Source: CAVRIA01 sp963721115 (GTDB lineage Bacteria > Desulfobacterota > Binatia > HRBIN30 > CADEER01). Taken from it: 64,000 nucleotides of DNA. The DNA lies in assembly GCA_963721115.1 (NCBI GenBank), contig CAVRIA010000006.1:744001-808000 (forward strand), given 5' to 3'. Below the pieces are notes generated by a model. It saw only the letters and a program-made list of their open reading frames with translations, searched no databases and was not told the origin of the DNA. The position numbers and the translations under genes were made by a program. Below are positions 62,470 to 64,000 of this stretch, piece by piece; positions within the stretch are counted from its first letter, which is position 1, and the number at the start of each line of letters is the position of its first letter.

Positions 62470-62859
62470 ATGGAGTTCCCCGACGATCTGAAATACACGC
62501 GCGAGCACGAGTGGGTACTGGTCGAAGAGAACGTCGCAACCATCGGCATCACCGACTACGCGCAGGAGCAGCTCGGAGACGTCGTGTTCGTCGAGCTGCC
62601 GGCGGTTGGCGATAAGGTCACCAAGGACGAGGCGATGGGCGTGGTGGAGTCGGTGAAGGCCGTCTCGGATGTCTACGCACCCTTGAGCGGCAAGGTGCTC
62701 GAGGTGAACGACGACTTGCCCGACAGCACCGAGATGATCAACGAAGATCCGTACGGTGACGGCTGGATCATCAAGATCGAGATCGGCGACCGCTCGGACC
62801 TGGAAGATCTGATGACGGCCGAGGAGTACGAGCAATACGTCGCCGAGCAAAGCGATTGA
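62470..62859 (+). CDS. gcvH: Glycine cleavage system H protein
   Basis: 129 residues. KYTREHEWVLVEENVATIGITDYAQEQLGD split across two blocks and VVESVKAVSDVYAP with the lipoylated Lys63 are characteristic. The lipoyl arm shuttles the aminomethyl group between P, T and L proteins. SD GGAGAGGGAG precedes ATG 62470. A 163-bp gap to gcvPA follows in which I see nothing definite. Confidence 0.97.
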   Translation: MEFPDDLKYTREHEWVLVEENVATIGITDYAQEQLGDVVFVELPAVGDKVTKDEAMGVVESVKAVSDVYAPLSGKVLEVNDDLPDSTEMINEDPYGDGWIIKIEIGDRSDLEDLMTAEEYEQYVAEQSD

Positions 62860-63022
62860 GGTGGTGGGCAGCCTTCGAACACCGAAGACCCGTCTCGTTG
62901 ATACTGCCGCCCGACGATGACCGTCGATGCCCGCGGATCGCCGCGGCCACGCGCTACCGTGGCGGGGGCGGCCGCCCCGAGCCGGATGGCAGCGTGACGA
63001 GCTTTACGAGTTGACGACCCAC

Positions 63023-64000
63023 ATGCGTTTCATTCCCCACACCGACCAGGACATCCGCGAGATGCTCGACGCCATCGGCGTGCCCGCGGTCGAGGACCTG
63101 TTCCGGGACGTGCCCACCGAGCTGCGCGGGCACGGGGCCATCGACCTGCCTCTCGGTCTCTCGGAACCCCAGGTGCGGCAGCGCATGGAGGATCTCGCCG
63201 GGAGCAATGCCGGGGCCGGCCTGGTGTCCTTCCTCGGTGCCGGAGCCTATCCGCACTTCGTCCCGGCCGTGGTCGATCACATCATCCAGCGGGCGGAGTT
63301 CTACTCTGCCTACACGCCGTATCAGCCCGAGGTGAGCCAGGGGACCCTGCAGGCGATCTTCGAGTTCCAGAGTCTGATCGCCATGCTCTTCGACCTCGAG
63401 GTGGCGAATGCAAGCATGTACGACGGCGCCTCGGCGACCGCGGAAGCGGTCTTGATGGCGCTCCGGTTGCAACCGAAGCGTCACCGGATCGTGATGGCTC
63501 GTTCTGTGGCTCCCGAGTATCGCGCCGTGACCACCACCTACCTGAGCGGGGCGGGCGATGTCGAGGTGCTCGAGGCGCCGTTCGGCGAGGACGGGTGCGT
63601 CGATCTGGCCTGGCTCGGCGGTCACGCCGACGCGGCGACGGCGGCGGTGGTGGTTGGGTACCCGAATTTCTTCGGCGTCGTGGAAGACCTCGCCGCGGTG
63701 CGGGCGGCAATGGGTAGCTCCGGTGCGGTCCTGGTCACCGCCACCGCCGAGCCGCTGGCGCTGGCGGCGATTCGGCCGCCCGGGGCGAGCGGCGCCGAGA
63801 TCGCGGTCGGGGAAGGACAGAGCTTTGGCGTGCCACTCTCCTACGGCGGGCCCGGCGTCGGGCTGTTCGCCACCCGAACCCGGCACGTCCGCAGCATGCC
63901 GGGACGTTTGGTGGGGGAGGCGCAGGACGAGGGCGGGCGGCGCGGCTACGTGCTCACGCTGGCTACCCGCGAGCAGCACATCCGGCGCGAACGCGCCACG
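63023..64000 (+). CDS. gcvPA: Glycine dehydrogenase (decarboxylating) subunit 1, 3' end missing
   Basis: Open from ATG 63023 (MRFIPHTDQDIREMLDAIGV) to the window edge, about 326 residues. FLGAGAYPHFVPAVVDHI, RAEFYSAYTPYQPEVSQGTLQ and YDGASATAEAVLMA are the N-terminal half of the split P protein. GcvPB, with the PLP lysine, is expected next, outside the window. The short start and the absence of PLP lysine so far support the two-subunit form rather than fused gcvP. It completes the glycine cleavage block with gcvT and gcvH; the L protein is not here. Confidence 0.95.
   Translation, partial: MRFIPHTDQDIREMLDAIGVPAVEDLFRDVPTELRGHGAIDLPLGLSEPQVRQRMEDLAGSNAGAGLVSFLGAGAYPHFVPAVVDHIIQRAEFYSAYTPYQPEVSQGTLQAIFEFQSLIAMLFDLEVANASMYDGASATAEAVLMALRLQPKRHRIVMARSVAPEYRAVTTTYLSGAGDVEVLEAPFGEDGCVDLAWLGGHADAATAAVVVGYPNFFGVVEDLAAVRAAMGSSGAVLVTATAEPLALAAIRPPGASGAEIAVGEGQSFGVPLSYGGPGVGLFATRTRHVRSMPGRLVGEAQDEGGRRGYVLTLATREQHIRRERAT

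Overview
The window is a dense, moderately GC-rich stretch of housekeeping chromosome from a Gram-negative bacterium. LptF and LptG point to an outer membrane with lipopolysaccharide. The mix of a NifJ-type pyruvate:ferredoxin oxidoreductase, DhnA/FbaB-type class I aldolase, a split glycine decarboxylase (gcvPA first) and the order tRNAs-tuf-rpmG-secE-nusG-rplKAJL-rpoBC-rpsLG-fusA-tuf-rpsJ... fits a deltaproteobacterium-like lineage (Desulfobacterota, Myxococcota or Binatota type). That placement is inference; no rRNA gene is present to test it.

Layout. 1-2.8 kb (minus): 3' part of thrH is cut by the window edge, then a DUF983 membrane protein and a secreted beta-helix/TIG protein gene broken by several frameshifts. 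3.1-7.7 kb (plus): nifJ and a one-nucleotide-spaced dihydroorotate dehydrogenase-like gene. 7.8-9.8 kb (minus): fabD and fructose-bisphosphate aldolase. 10-17.5 kb (plus): tRNA-Leu, tig-clpP-clpX-lon, hup, tRNA-Val, tRNA-Asp, rplM-rpsI. 17.5-19.8 kb (minus): lptF-lptG. 19.8-52.6 kb (plus): rlmB, four tRNAs, tuf, then an almost unbroken array of translation and transcription genes (rpmG, tRNA-Trp, secE, nusG, L11-L1-L10-L12, rpoB, rpoC, str, S10, spc and alpha operons) ending at rplQ. 52.6-53.2 kb: scar with a decayed IS66-type transposase, a thiolase 3' end and tRNA-Ser. 53.4-58.5 kb (plus): two M16 peptidase-family genes, a TMTC-like membrane/TPR protein and a lipoprotein. 58.5-60.2 kb (minus): DUF4149 protein and alanine dehydrogenase. 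60.4-64 kb (plus): folD-gcvT-gcvH-gcvPA, a one-carbon/glycine-cleavage operon that runs off the end.

How it works together: most of the window builds and runs the gene-expression machine (RNA polymerase core, more than 30 ribosomal proteins, EF-G, two EF-Tu genes, SecY/SecE export, trigger factor and Clp/Lon quality control). The flanks supply central carbon, fatty-acid, envelope and one-carbon functions.

I found no defence island, CRISPR array, prophage, biosynthetic cluster or other clearly new multi-gene system. The most interesting observations are smaller: (a) the two near-identical tuf genes have a G-ending codon style unlike their neighbours that switches abruptly near codon 362; (b) a perfect terminator-like hairpin sits between the rpsG and fusA genes, separating a Shine-Dalgarno sequence from the fusA start and carrying an alternative ATG in its loop; (c) map is reduced to an internally deleted remnant between adk and rpmJ, and infA is missing from its usual place; (d) there are single-base frameshifts in lon, rplM, tuf copy 1 and the beta-helix gene, several at G/C runs, so sequence error must be excluded before any are called pseudogenes.
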